Of a stretch of DNA of 64,000 bases, positions 33,471 to 45,760 are shown in pieces (positions within the stretch are counted from its first letter, which is position 1; each line of letters starts with the position of its first letter). This stretch comes from Diospyros lotus. Lineage: Eukaryota; Streptophyta; Magnoliopsida; Ericales; Ebenaceae. The notes under the pieces are model-generated. The model did not search any database, was not told where the DNA came from, and saw only the letters and a program-made list of their open reading frames with translations. The DNA lies in the NCBI RefSeq assembly GCF_014633365.1, contig NC_068347.1, positions 33,336,116-33,400,115 of the forward strand. The letters are read 5' to 3'. Position numbers and translations under genes: made by a program.

Positions 33471-34183
33471 GTGCACCTTTGATAGCTTAAATTTTCCGAG
33501 GAAAAGGTAAATTTTCTACTCAATTTTTAACTTTTGCATTGTTTGATAGCATTTTTTTTCCATAGAACTCACTTTCCCATTAATGGTCACGTGATGCCAT
33601 TTTCTTTCAAATCATAGAAATCAAATTCTTTGGGGGGAGGAGATGGAATTTTCGAAAGGAGAAGTGGGTGGGTGACAGCTAGGGATAAGGGGGAGAAGGG
33701 AGGGTTTATAAATTATTTTATATTTTATATTTTATATTTTTAATAATTAATAAATATAAATGTATAAAAAAATGCCAAAATTATGTATAAATTATTTTTT
33801 TGAAAAAAAAATAATTTTGTAGTTTTATTTCTTTGAGAAAATAATTTAATTAATTTAAAATATATTATTATTTTAATTTTTCTGTATAAGATTTAATATT
33901 TTTTAACACATTTTCACCATTGAATTTCATGAAAAATTTGTCATTTTTCATGAAAAATAATGCCTATCAAACACGAAATGCCAGGAAAATGATCAAATTC
34001 TATGAAAAATATTACCAATCAAACACCAAAAGATGAAAAATAACATCATTTTCTAGGTAGAAAATTATACCAATCAAACAGCTTAAATTTTCAATTTATA
34101 GGAATTCATTTTCTCTAGAATTCAATTATCTAGAATTCATTTTCTTTCCATTCAAATTCCACCATTGCAATCAAACGCACCCT
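33471..34183. mobile_element. Harbinger/Tourist-like MITE, second copy
   Basis: The right end, reverse-complemented, reads AGGGTGCGTTTGATTGCAAT, nearly the same as the left end of the element at 2957. The left end is GTGCACCTTTGATAG. TAA flanks both sides (33468-33470 and 34184-34186). The arms are long and inverted. The core is purine-rich (GGGATAAGGGGGAGAAGG) rather than GCC-rich. Confidence 0.82.
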
Positions 34184-34186
34184 TAA

Positions 34187-34398
34187 GTGGGTTTGATTAC
34201 ACACATTTATCATGAAAAATATGTAATTATTACACATTCTCTATGAAAAGCAATTAAACACTCTTAACTTTTCTATAAAAAAATATGTATAGTACAAGCA
34301 TTTAAAAGTTCTTTCTATAGAATTCATTTTCAAAGGGGGTGGGTGGTTTTTGTTTTCTAAGCAATATTAATTCTAGCTAATGCAATCAAATACACCTT
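34187..34398. mobile_element. Harbinger/Tourist-like MITE, third copy, abutting the second
   Basis: Starts GTGGGTTTGATTAC and ends GCAATCAAATACACCTT, again inverted ends of the same family, with TAA at 34184-34186 shared with the preceding MITE and TAA at about 34399. At about 212 bp it is a much shorter derivative. Confidence 0.75.
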
Positions 34399-35221
34399 TA
34401 ACTTAAAAGGAAAATGAAAAAAATTTCAATTTTTTGAAATTGAAAGTATAAATATAATGTATAAAAATTCAATCGAAAATTATATTTATTGAGAAGAAAA
34501 CAAGAAAATACAAACAATTTTATGTTTGAAAATTCAATCAAAAACTGCACTTATTGAGAAAAATAAGAAAATTTAATTCTTTGAAATTTCTTTGTTTATA
34601 TGAGACAAAGATATGATTCAAATATAAATCAAAAAATAATTTAATTTTGTAATTCAAAAATGAATTAGATTTGAACGAGGTTATGAGCAAATTGGTCTTT
34701 ATACGTCTTTAGAAATAAATTAGGATTTTACTTAGATTTAGTGATCATAAGAGTGAGTGATTTTATATTTTTTAATTTCTCTCTACTTTTCTCTCCATTT
34801 AAGGATAAGTTTGATATTTTTATTTTATAATAATATAATTATGTATAATTATTTAAAATTAATTGAAACATTATCATCATTTTCTTTTAACATGTAAATC
34901 TATTTTTTTTGGTCAAATACTAATATCAAAAGAGGTTATAAGAAATTAAGTACACAAATTATAAACTTTAAATTAATTACTCAATGGGCGATGATCCCGT
35001 TGCCCGTAGCCTGACGCAGGGTATGCAGGAGGTGGAGCTCATGCCTCCCCATTTGATTTTGTCCGTGTCAAGTAAATCTTATGTTGTCCGCATCCGTATT
35101 ACCCAATAATAGAAGTGACGATTGATAATTAATTACCTGAATAATAGAAGAGACCATATCGGGTTAACATATCTTGACTATTAATGTTATAGAGATATGG
35201 TTATTTTGATAATAGAATTTG
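34399..35221. other. AT-rich spacer with a short GC-richer fragment
   Basis: Mostly AT-rich. Around 34985-35060 lies CCCGTTGCCCGTAGCCTGAC with CATGCCTCCCC, probably a fragment of an older repeat. No gene seen. Confidence 0.5.
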
Positions 35222-35586
35222 GTAGGGGTGAAAAAGATTTCAGTTAAATCAAAATAATCAAAATAAATCGGTTGAAATTATTGATTCGATTCAAATTGTA
35301 GGCCAATTCAATTTAGTATCTAAATTTGACAATTTCATATTTTGGTTCGATTCAATCTTTTTATTGAAAAAATCCAAATATTCAAACCAACTAAAATGTC
35401 AAAAAAGACATCATTTTTACACTTCATTATTTTGGTTTTTTAAGATTTTTTTTTTCAGTTTAATTTTTTTTTTTGCTTTTTCAATTTGAGAATCTATTTA
35501 ATCAGTTTGGTCAAGTTTTTAATATATCTTCAATTTATTGATTGTGAACAATTTTGTTGGTTTAGTTAGAATGCTCACCCTTAAAT
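35222..35586. mobile_element. Probable MITE with AGGGGTGA ends
   Basis: The left end AGGGGTGAAAA and right end (reverse complement AAGGGTGAGCATTC) are inverted; the interior has AATCGGTT/GATTCGATT-type motifs on one arm and their complements on the other. The pattern resembles common plant elements starting GGGGTGAGCA. Flanks AATTTGGT and AAATTTTGG are similar but not identical, so a target duplication is not proven. Confidence 0.55.
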
Positions 35587-36330
35587 TTTGGATTTTTGCC
35601 AAATTTTTATATTGTGTCTTGACAAAACATAATTATTATTCATAAGAGCTTGTTTGATTATAATTTTGTTTTTAGATTTTTGTTTTTATTTTTTATTTAT
35701 AAAATTTTAACAAAAAATAAAATTAGAGACTTTGATTTAATATGGTTTACTAATCTACCTACTATTTACATAAAAAAAAAAAAAATCAGAATCTACAATC
35801 TACTTTTATGAAAACAAAAATGATACAAAATAAAAATGAGAAAATGATATATATTTTTTAAAAATAAGAAATAAAAATGTGAGGGAAATAAATAAATTAA
35901 AAAAAATATAAGAAGTTTTTTTTGTAAATATAAATTTTAATTTAAAAATAATTATTCAATTTAAAAATAAATCTAGTTAAAGACGAAAATATGGTCTTAA
36001 AATATTTTTAAAATTATAGAAATAGCTCAGAAATATTTTTTAATATTTTAATATAAAAAATATTTTAAGAATATTAAAACGACACTTTTAAAGTATTTTC
36101 GTACATCATAAAATTCATTCAAATTTTATTCCGATGACGCGAGTTCGTTTGGTTGGTGCGACCTAAGAGAAATTATTAACTTAGATTATAAGTAATTTTT
36201 TAATTAAATACTTAAAACTTTGTAACGAAGTTGTAACAACAAAAATCAAGCAAAGAATTGATATGCCAAATAAATCCTAAAAGTCTCTCATTATCTTTGA
36301 ACAAATAAATTTAAATTTAAATCAGCCGCA
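35587..36330. other. AT-rich DNA upstream of the MYB-CC gene
   Basis: No coding sequence or clear repeat seen. Probably the distal promoter region of the MYB-CC gene; poly-A/T tracts are frequent. Confidence 0.5.
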
Positions 36331-36419
36331 AGAGAACAGAAAAGAACAAAATGACAGCAAGACGACCCCTTCGGTCTTTGTCCCGTCTCTCATTGGCCTT
36401 ACACTTACTGCGAGAGTCT

Positions 36420-36534
36420 CGAGAGAGAGAGAGAGAGAGAGACAGCGACAATACAACACATCTGTGCTGTCTATTTTCTCTTTCTAATCCCCCCCCCCCC
36501 CCCCTCTCTCTCCATATATATATATATGTATATG
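36420..36534 (+). promoter_or_regulatory. GA tract, C17 run and TATA run upstream of the MYB-CC gene
   Basis: (GA)n at 36420-36442, a 17-base C run at 36489-36505, then CTCTCTCTCC and a (TA)n run from about 36515 to 36530, all 220-335 bases before the start codon. Together they look like a core promoter and 5' leader. TATA box assignment is tentative because the TA run is a microsatellite. Confidence 0.5.
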
Positions 36535-36754
36535 CACGCGTTTGTTCTCTTCTTCCCATTTCAACAAGGTTGATTCAGTCCCGTTACCATTTTTATGTGA
36601 AACCCATTTTGTCCTCGTTGGGAGTTGGGCTATTTCGGCTTCTTTGGATGTTTTCCCTCACTTTATCGGGAAAATCTTTGCTGGGTGGGCGGTGATTTTC
36701 CGGGAAAGAGCGAGGAAAAAGAAAAAAAAAAGAAAAAGAAAAGAAGAGAGAAGC

Positions 36755-39700
36755 ATGTACTCCGCGATCCATTCGCTGCCGCTGGACGGCGGCGTGGGCG
36801 TGGACGGGACCAACCTGCCCGGCGACGCTTGCTTGGTGTTGACCACCGATCCGAAGCCGCGGCTCCGGTGGACTCCCGACCTACACGAGAGATTCGTCGA
36901 TGCTGTCACTCAGCTTGGCGGACCTGACAGTGAGTTCAATCTTCTTCTCTCTCGAACAATTTTCTTGTTTGAAATGTGGAGAATACCTAGAAAATCGAGT
37001 AATCGACAAATAAGATTCTTTCTTCTTGTGGTAGCATAATGGAAAAAATCCCTCAATGCAAAGATAAGGAGAAGCCTAACAGTTGATTATTTTCTAGTTT
37101 TTGTGTGAATATGAGTTTCCATATATATATATATATATATATATTACATTTAGGTTTAAGTGAGCTTACATGTATGTGTTTGTGCATCGCTGTTCATGGG
37201 TTTTGTTTTCTTTGAGAGTTTAGATGGAGTTGCCTCTTGTATTTGCGGTATTAGCTGATTCTATATTATTTCCATCGTTTTCTTTCTGAATTTCCCCAAT
37301 TTTATTATTCTTCCGTCGTTGTCATTTTTATTATGATTGTGGGTCATCTTGGCTGAATGTATACCTCATAATTTCACCCCTTTTCCCAAAAAGTTATGCC
37401 CTTTTAAGATTGAATACGAGGACTTTGAGTGCTGTGTGTGTGATTCTCAAATTTTAATTGATTTTTCTCCCTATGCTGACTGGGACTTTCTCACACCAAT
37501 TATTGAAACAAAAACTTGAAAATTGCTGGTCCCATCAATTCGTGTTATTTTTTATTTGTCTGTGACATATATGACAAAGTATGGTGTCAATGTCTCGAAT
37601 TATTTTCCTAATTTGACCATTCTACACTGGTTGTAATGGCTTTCTACACTTGACTTCTATGCAGTTCTACACTTTAAAAAGTATTATTCAGTCAATTATA
37701 TGTGAGATGTTTGACCCATTATTTATCCAGTCTATGTTTCTAACAAGTACTTCACCAAGTAGAAAAGATAGCTTGAAGGACAAAATGTACTTTCGGAATC
37801 ATCCAGTTTTATGCTTGGTTTGCATAGTTTGTTGTAGACAAATTATGGCTTGAGGGACAAAATGTAGTTTTGGAATCATCCAGTTCAATTATGTTTGGTG
37901 TGCATCGTTTTTTTGGACAAATTAAGTGACTGGCACTTGTTGTTGCATTAGGGGAATATTCTGTTGTTTGGTGTAACAGTCCTGCCTTTATCTAATTATA
38001 CGTAGAACTCAATCATTGACTCTGCTTTTTCTGATCCATCCCCTGTTGTCTCGTTGGTTGAGGAAGTGAAAACTTGGTTTAGAACCTTACACTCTAGCAG
38101 TGCCTTCCATGTGAAAAGATTGTGGAATATAGTTGCCATGTTTTAGCTAAGCTGTTTTACCTTCTTTTGTAAACAGCTCCAGTGTGAGGAACTCCCAGCT
38201 TCCATCTGTGTGTATGTGAATCAATTTTTTCTTCCATATGAAAAGAAAAGGAATATGGTCACAAATACATTTATCACACTTCCCTGATAAAATAGAGAAA
38301 GAAGCAATATGGGACAAGTTGTGCAATGCATTGTATATTGTTTGCACTATTTCTACAAACACAGTGTAAGAAGCAATATTAAGCTGAGGATGAAAGCTGA
38401 AGAAAATTGCTAGTCATTCACAAATGAGACTCCATTTGTAGCAAGAGAAAGTATTGTTTTAATGAGCTCTTTCAGTTAACCTAAACAAATGGAAATGTTT
38501 TGAAAATAACATAAATAAAATATATGAACATCTTCAGAAACAAGAGCTAAAAACTCCAGAAATTTTTATGTACACTCAATTTGAAAATATTTTAACCCAA
38601 AGCAGAAAGCAATATAAAAAAATTAGCCTTATAAAGAACAAATATATGTAGTTTCCAATAGAATATACCTATCATCAATTTATCAAAACTAACAAATAAC
38701 AATTGCAATAACAAAAATAACAAAGTTCATATTGTTCCTAAACTTTAAGAGATCATCCTCCTTGCAAACATGTTGAACTTTTTTCTTCCTATTCCCCATG
38801 ACAAGAACCAGTTATAATAGAATTGGAAAACAATAGATACCCATATGTAAAAAGTTTGAATAGCTAGTTTGGTAAATGAACTTATACAAAATGTTAGATT
38901 CAAGTAATAGCAGGAATAGATAAAAAGAATTCACCAAATATGTTACATACAAAAAGACAGTACCCTGTAGTATTCAAAGCAAGGGTATAATTGCCCCTAA
39001 TACCGTTACTACGAAGGCTTGCGCCACCGATATTCACTATTCACTAAGCAAGCTAATTTTAGAGAACCATTACAGGCCATCCATGTAGTCTGAAAGTTGA
39101 GCTTACATACTGAATTCTTGCTGGTGAGCTGCTGAGCATGAGATATTGACATGGTTAGCAAAATTTGACAGACATTATGAATTATCCTTGAAATCATGAT
39201 TAATGCTTTCAGAAATTTTCTATTATTTGGGAGAGCTAATTTTGTTGTAATGTGAATTGCAGAAGCAACACCAAAGACAATTATGAAAACAATGGGGGTA
39301 AAAGGCCTTACACTTTATCACTTGAAATCACATCTTCAGGTTTGTTGTTTTGATATGTTCTTTTTTGAGTGCATAATCTTGAAAGTTGTTCTCTAGTGTT
39401 GTTTGCTCAACAAACTCTGACCTCCTTCCCCTGACCCAACCTTCATATACACAAGGTAAAAGAGGAGAAAAAGAAAAAGAAAAAGAAAGGAGAATTTTGG
39501 AAGTTCCTGCTGGAAGGAGTTTAACTTTTTGAATGAGCATTTGTCTGCATCTTTTTATTTCTGTTTATTTGTTTTTACCTTAAATGGTTACTAACTCTGT
39601 TGATATCAGTTTTCGTGCATTGACAAGCATAACAATTTTCCTTCATTTGACGTGTCATCCTTGCAGAAATATCGGTTGGGGAGGCAATCTTGTAAGGAGT

Positions 39701-42700
39701 TGCCTGACAACTCTAAAGATGGTATCAGCCTTGACTTTACTACAATGCTTAGGAGCTTGTACATTGTGCTATGGATAAAGCATATGAAATCTAGTCCATC
39801 TACTGCATTTATCTTCAATCAAAAAGTGATCATTAAATAAAGCTAAAAACTTTAAGATAGAGCTAGATTTGATATGCTAAAATATTACCAGCAGCAATAA
39901 AAAAAATGAAAAGAAGTTTCTCAAAAACTTGGAAATGCCTAGGCATAACATCTTTTCATGTGGTACTGTATTTAATGTGACATGTACTCAGATTTTTGGA
40001 CATAGAATCTTCATCAAGTAGCTATGATTTTTTTTTTCCTTTTTTGGGTTGGGGTTTGTTTTCATTCTTGTTCTAGCACAATCTTCTGGCCTAATATTTC
40101 CTAGAAAAAAGTTCTATGTTTTTTTGGGTCCTTCAAGTTTGGTAACCCTATTTTCGTTAATTTCTTTTGCCAAATATTTGGATCTGGGGGTGGTGTGTGA
40201 TGTATAGGGGATAGGAGAGAGCAAATGGTTGGACCAAGAAAGCAGACAACTATCTGATGCATGAGACAGATGAAAATGAAGAAGTTTTCAAGAGATTAGC
40301 AGTAATTCAAATTCTTATTGATTCATCACTGATGTGTGGTTGGGATTGCAATGTCTTTCACTGCAGAGAGCCAGGACACAGGTTCATCTACATCATCATC
40401 ATCAAAATTGGTTCAAGATTTAAATGAGTAATTTTTCATACTTTCCTTCTTTCTTTTATTTGTATTCTTTCATTTAGTATAAGAATTAGTAGAACTGAAG
40501 CCAACTGCTTGGTTATATGTTTCTTTTTCTTGTGACGTACGCTTATCCAATTGCTTGCATTCTTGTTTTGCTGCTTTTTATCTCTTAATCAGTGGCTACC
40601 AGGTTACTGAGGCTTTGCGAGTACAGATGGAAGTCCAGCGAAGACTGCATGAACAGCTGGAGGTTTGTTTCAATCCTTATGTGCATGTTTCAATCATATT
40701 CAGCTTTATTGACTTTGACTAACCCTCTATCATCAGTTCTATACTTGCTTGTAGAAAGTTTTCAACCTATGGTAAATTTGGATTCATGGTAAACTTGAAG
40801 CATTCATAACCAAAAAAACAAAAAAGATAAAGTTGAGGCATAAGTCATGCCGGGTAAAAAAACACTTAACAAAATGAAATTATTCTTTTTGGCACAGTTG
40901 TGAGCTGTAGTTTCTGCATACCACTCCGATTAGCAGAATCCTCCTCCCCTCCTCTTTGCTTCGGCCCTCCTCTGTATATTCCCCTGGTTCTACACCACAA
41001 TGCCACCTTAACTGCATCTTTACACTAAAAATTCAAGTGCCCATTGCCCATGCAATATTTGGTTTGAGTGATGATATACATAATCACATATCTCACTGAT
41101 GTATCACTCCTAAACTTGAGGTAGTGGGGTCCACATGATATAATTACACATGAATCTACTTGTTTATTTTTGGGAGTGAATAAATGGGTGGAAATTGGAT
41201 TGTGCATTATATTTTATTATGTCTTTGTTTTGTATTGGCTTTTTTTTTCCTTATTTTATATATTTTGCCATTTTTTAGAGTAGATCATACAGAAGAAGGT
41301 GCTTATAAAGCTGGCATGTGATAGAACAAATACCTGCACACTTACCAATTGAGAAAGCACTTGATTACCACTGTGATCAAGTACCATTGTGGAGAAATCG
41401 TGCAGATTGAGATAATAAAAGGAAAAGGGGTGCATTCCTGTTGGAACATAGCATAATACTTTAGTACGAAATAAGGCCTCCCATCTGAAGCATTGGTCAC
41501 ATTCCTGGATGCAGGATTTTTGGAGAGGAAGGGAGGGGAAAACAACTCCTGATGGATTTTAAAAAATTTAAGGAGTTTTTTTATCTGATCCCGGTATATA
41601 ATATACTCCAACAACTAATTTAGACACCAAAAAATTGTTTCTTGTTTCTTGGGGCGCAAAATCAGAAATGTAGAGGTCTGTTAGGGATCAAAGGGCAACT
41701 CCCTGATCTCTTGTGGAGAGAGAGAGAAATAAAGCACAATAGATATGGAATATTGAATGGGTATAAATCTTTTGATTTAATATGGTCATCTTAATATTGG
41801 ATAGGAGTTTAGGGTTTAGGGTTACTTGGCTGAATAATGGGGAGTCACGAGATGTAGTTGGAACGTTAATGCAGTGCATTTGGAAACTACGGTTAAATAA
41901 CTAAGTAGTTAAAAAATAAAATAGTGCACAATTATTGGGGGCACTTTATGCCAACATTGATCCTCTCTTTACTTTTGGTCATAACTTATACCAGTGAAAT
42001 CCTTGGGTTTCTAGAATAACGGAGACATTTCATGCCCTCTAAAAATAACTATTGGAACAAAATAAATGACTGAACTGTCCAAGATACTGATTCAACTATG
42101 GTTTGATTGGTCAAATTGTTAATAGATTAAGAAGGCCGTCCTTGTTGCACAAGGCTCCCTACTTTGCAAGGGTTGGAAGAGGGTGGTTTTGTACATAGCC
42201 TTACCCTTGCCTTGTAAAGAAGCTAGTTCCACAATTCAAACACACGACCTGCCAGTCACAAAATCACTATCTTGCCATTACTATAAAGGCTTCCCACAAA
42301 CATAAAAGCTAATATGTTTCCCCTAAAAGCATAAAAAAGTTTGACCAATATCTATTCATTTATCATATAAATTTGTAATTTTTTCATGAGTTTCTTATTC
42401 CAGTTGTTGCTTTTCTATTTAAGTATATCACATTACAAATCTTTTGCCCATAGATAGAATGTTTGGCCAGATAGAATTCTTGTAGCCAACCCCACCTAGT
42501 GGGATTAAGGCTTGATATATTGCTGTTGCTTTATTGCATTACAAGTCTTCTCTGTTCATTTTCTGTTCAACTGATTTCTCAGCTTTTCTTTATTTGAGGT
42601 GAAATCTGCATTGTTCATGTTCTTTGCTCTTGGGTTGTTTCTTTCAAACATTTGAGAAAAAATTGCTTTGTACCGCTTATCAAAAAACAAAATAAATATA

Positions 42701-43766
42701 TCAACACTTTATCTTACTACGTGGGGGTTTGATCCAATAAGTTTTATGTTAGTTATTGTCTATCTAATGCAACTCTCTATCTTTGTCTGGTCTTGGCTGT
42801 AAATAGGAATCCATAGACGAAGTTACTTATCAAAAGGCGAAAGAAAAAACAATTACTTCATACTTGAATTGACAAGTTAGATGTCACTTCATGGCAAGAA
42901 TGATGGATCAACCTTATAAATAATATGAATGGGATCGTCAGTAAACAGCTTGACTCATCTAGAAATTTCAAGCAAAACCTTAAACTGATTCACCCCCTGA
43001 ACCCTTGTTCCTCTAACCAGAAAGCTCCCATATTCTGTCTTACATGCTCTTGGGAAATTTTAAGCTGTCAAAAGGAAACCTGACTTAGTCTTTTATCATT
43101 TTCTGTAACCAACAATTGATAATTCATTCACTATCATATGACAATTCTCACAAGTTATTTTTATTTTCAAAAACACATGTGAAAAACATTGTGTGCTGAA
43201 CTCTATACCATAATCTGACACAAAAATAAACTAAAACTAAATGTACCCAAAGATTTTATTTCCAACTGATACAAATTGGTGATTTTTAAACAAGCTTATC
43301 CTTTTGGTTCTACTGGAACCAGGTTCAACATCATCTCCAACTTCGTATTGAAGCACAAGGGAAGTACCTGCAGTCTATCCTTGAGAAAGCTTGTAAAGCT
43401 CTCGACAACCAGGTTTCTGTTGCTGCTGGGCTTGAAGCTGCCAGGGATGAACTTTCAGAACTGGCGATCAAGGTCTCAAATGACTCTAATGGGATGGCCC
43501 CGGTTAACACCCTAAAGATACCATTGCTATCTGAGCTCGCTGCATCCCTAGGTAACAAGGACAATTCCGACATGCCTGCACAGTTTGGCAACTGCTCTGT
43601 CGACAGCTGCTTGACCTCAAATGGAGGTCCTGTTTCTCCTGTAGGAATTGCTTCTCAAGCTGCTGCACTCAAAAAGAGACCAAGGCCCTTGTTCAGCAAT
43701 GGTGATTCTGTGTATTTAGACAGTGGAATGCGGCAAGCGGAGTGGACAATGATTAATATGGGATGA
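36755..43766 (+). CDS. PHL: MYB-CC (GARP) transcription factor, PHL2/PHL3 type
   Basis: Relative of PHR1, a nuclear activator of phosphate-starvation genes through P1BS sites; PHL2 and PHL3 belong to the same family. Exons: 36755-36929, 39263-39339, 39667-39721, 40367-40427, 40593-40662 and 43323-43766, 882 nt in all, 293 residues, all phases consistent. It starts MYSAIHSLPLDGGVG. The MYB domain (35-88) contains PRLRWTPDLHERFVDAV and TPKTIMKTMGVKGLTLYHLK. The coiled-coil MYB-CC domain (124-175) carries VQRRLHEQLEVQHHLQLR and the LHEQLE signature. The C-terminus has LSELAIKVSND and ends EWTMINMG. The closest remembered relatives are Arabidopsis PHL2 and PHL3/UNE16; I cannot decide between them. 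A DASCVG-like segment found after NSKD in Arabidopsis is absent. Intron 5 (2.66 kb) carries an Au-type SINE and a LINE tail. Confidence 0.93.
37123..37144. repeat. (TA)11 microsatellite in MYB-CC intron 1
   Basis: Uninterrupted TA dinucleotides; intron 1 (36930-39262) is otherwise T-rich ordinary intron sequence with no gene seen. Confidence 0.9.
42126..42300 (-). mobile_element. Au-type SINE in MYB-CC intron 5
   Basis: On the minus strand it reads from GGGAAGCCTTTATAGTAATG, through GACTGGCAGGTCGTG and a B-box-like TTTGAATTGTGG, to GGCAAGGGTAAGGCTATGTA and GCAAAGTAGGGAGCCTTGTG. This order and these motifs match the Au SINE family, widespread in angiosperms, as I remember it. The copy is diverged. 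Confidence 0.75.
42478..42535 (+). mobile_element. 3' tail of a plant LINE (RTE-like)
   Basis: AGCCAACCCCACCTAGTGGG and ATTAAGGCTTGATAT followed by TTGCTGTTGCT resembles the conserved 3' end of plant RTE-type LINEs, which close with ACCCCACTTAGTGGGA.TAAGGCTT plus TTG repeats. Only the tail is present. Confidence 0.6.
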
Positions 43767-45760
43767 ACTACTGACATTTCTACCAGAAAAATTCTGCTTT
43801 TCTCTTTTCCTTAATTGTTTCTACCTAGTTGATCTAAATGACAAAGTCCTTGTTGCCAACTGCAACATCAATGGTCTGTATATCCTCAAACCTGATCATT
43901 TGAATCTGTTATACCTTAGTCAATTTCAAGTTGTCTTTAAAAGCTCCTATCTTTCTTTAAGTTGTCATTAGCTCTTAAACAGCTGAAATCCGAAGAAGAA
44001 AGTTGTGTCAATGGCTATTCTCTTTGAAAGTCGATGAACAGTAACTGTATCCTTTCATTAATTTTGAACTTTGTTTTAGTTCCATGAATGTTCTATTTCT
44101 TCTCTATTTTCATTTTCAAGTGTTCAAATAGCTGCTTGTATCTTCGGCCAATATCCATGGATACTCTTCTGGATCAGTTGACCAAGCACCCAAACAGATA
44201 AGCAACTTCTGACCTAGTATTCATTTTGTTCCATTAGTTTCTTTTTCTTTTTTCTTTGTTTGTAGCAGTCAACTCAAAAGAATAGCATGAACTTAGGGAG
44301 AAACTAAACAGTATATGAAAAAAGCGTTTTCAGCATGTAAGACTTTTTATTTTAAAAACCGTTCTCAGTATGTATCTTTATTTATAAAGACTGAAAAAAT
44401 GTCATTTTTATATAGAATTGTTTTTATTTTATAAAGAACTATTTTTGTAACTCAAAGACTTATTGTATTTGAGTCACAAAACAATAACTTAATTGTTGCC
44501 AACTCATCCTAAACTTGTGACATTTGACTTGCCTTCGATCAAACATTTGATATATATATATATATATATGAATGCAAAATAACCCATCTCACAGGCAGTT
44601 GGATGACACCAAACACACACACATGGAATTGTTTGACATTTTTTTTCCCTTTTCTATTATTGCACAACTACCAACCAAGTCAAATGCTATTGATCAGTCT
44701 CATCATTGAAAGCTCAATGAAACACTCAGCAAAGTTCAGAAACTTCTCATCATTTCTTTCTGTTACTAGACAGCTAACCTTTTTATTATCATTAGAAACA
44801 AATCTGACCTTATTATTTTTTTTATCAGAAAGATAAATATATATAAATATGAATAAATTGTACAAGAATGCACTGGGCATACCTAGACAAAATAAGGCAC
44901 GGAGCCAATTACATACGACCCAAAAAGTTTTTTTTTTTTTTGGAAAATTATAAATTTGGGTTATAAAAATAGTTTTTTTAAAAAAAAATATAAGGAGAAT
45001 ATTATATAAAAAATATAATATTTTGTTAATTTCTACAAAGACAATTTTGTGCACTAGAAATGGGATTTTTTTTTCCCGTCACCAGAAAAGCAGCCTTTTT
45101 CTTTTTGTTTCTTTACCTTCTCAAACTTGAGCCAAATCTTTTGACTTGGCAGTAGGCACCTTGTCTATATTCAACCTTTGTGGACAAACGGAATAAATTC
45201 CCAGAAATCATGGAACCATGATAGACTCGGCATTTGAGGATATACCAAATTGTTCACTTCCTCCAAATATGGGCCCACAATGACCCAAGCTCTCGGTTGT
45301 AGGCCCAATTCCTTTTGGCATAACAAGAGGGCCCATTAAGCTCAGTCTAAATTTGCCAGATAGAAAAGTTAGATCCATCTTTCAAATTTCATTTGCCAAC
45401 CAGAAACTGAGATGGTAATCAAAGTTCATTCCTCATCAGTTAGAGGAAAGTTTGTCTCATTAAAGCTAAATTCAAGGAAAACAAGAGAAAGGGAGCAAAA
45501 AGACCAAGAAGAACAAAAAAAAGATAACTGCATCATTGTAATGAAAAACCATCATGGGAACACATTGCAGAAGATCTAAACTATGATCATTTATGAAGAA
45601 AGAACAAACTAATAGGCCTGCTATAGACAAGCACATAACTTTTTGAGTGTTTTTCTTCCGTTATTGATCAAGGATAGCAATACCCAATTCACAATCAATT
45701 TGACGTAACACTGCTTTGGCTTCATAACAATGATTTGAATGACCAAACAGGTAGATATTT
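43767..45760. other. Intergenic DNA between the convergent MYB-CC and ERF genes
   Basis: Holds the 3' UTRs of both genes. A (TA)n microsatellite is at 44551-44569. Near 44830-44935 a segment with GTACAAGAATGCACTGGGCATACC and GCCAATTACATACGACCC, bordered by a T-run, resembles a retroposon 3' fragment. GGGCCC/GGCCCA motifs cluster at 45268-45335. No gene is seen. Confidence 0.55.

Noticed and set aside
36317..36927. Alternative frames across the MYB-CC leader and first exon
   Set aside because: They read through GA, C and TA tracts or overlap the real exon in another frame; only the frame starting at 36755 gives the MYB-CC protein.
45268..45335. Cluster of GGGCCC/GGCCCA motifs resembling TCP-factor sites
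   Set aside because: It lies between two convergent genes, downstream of both, where no promoter is expected; such motifs are common by chance.
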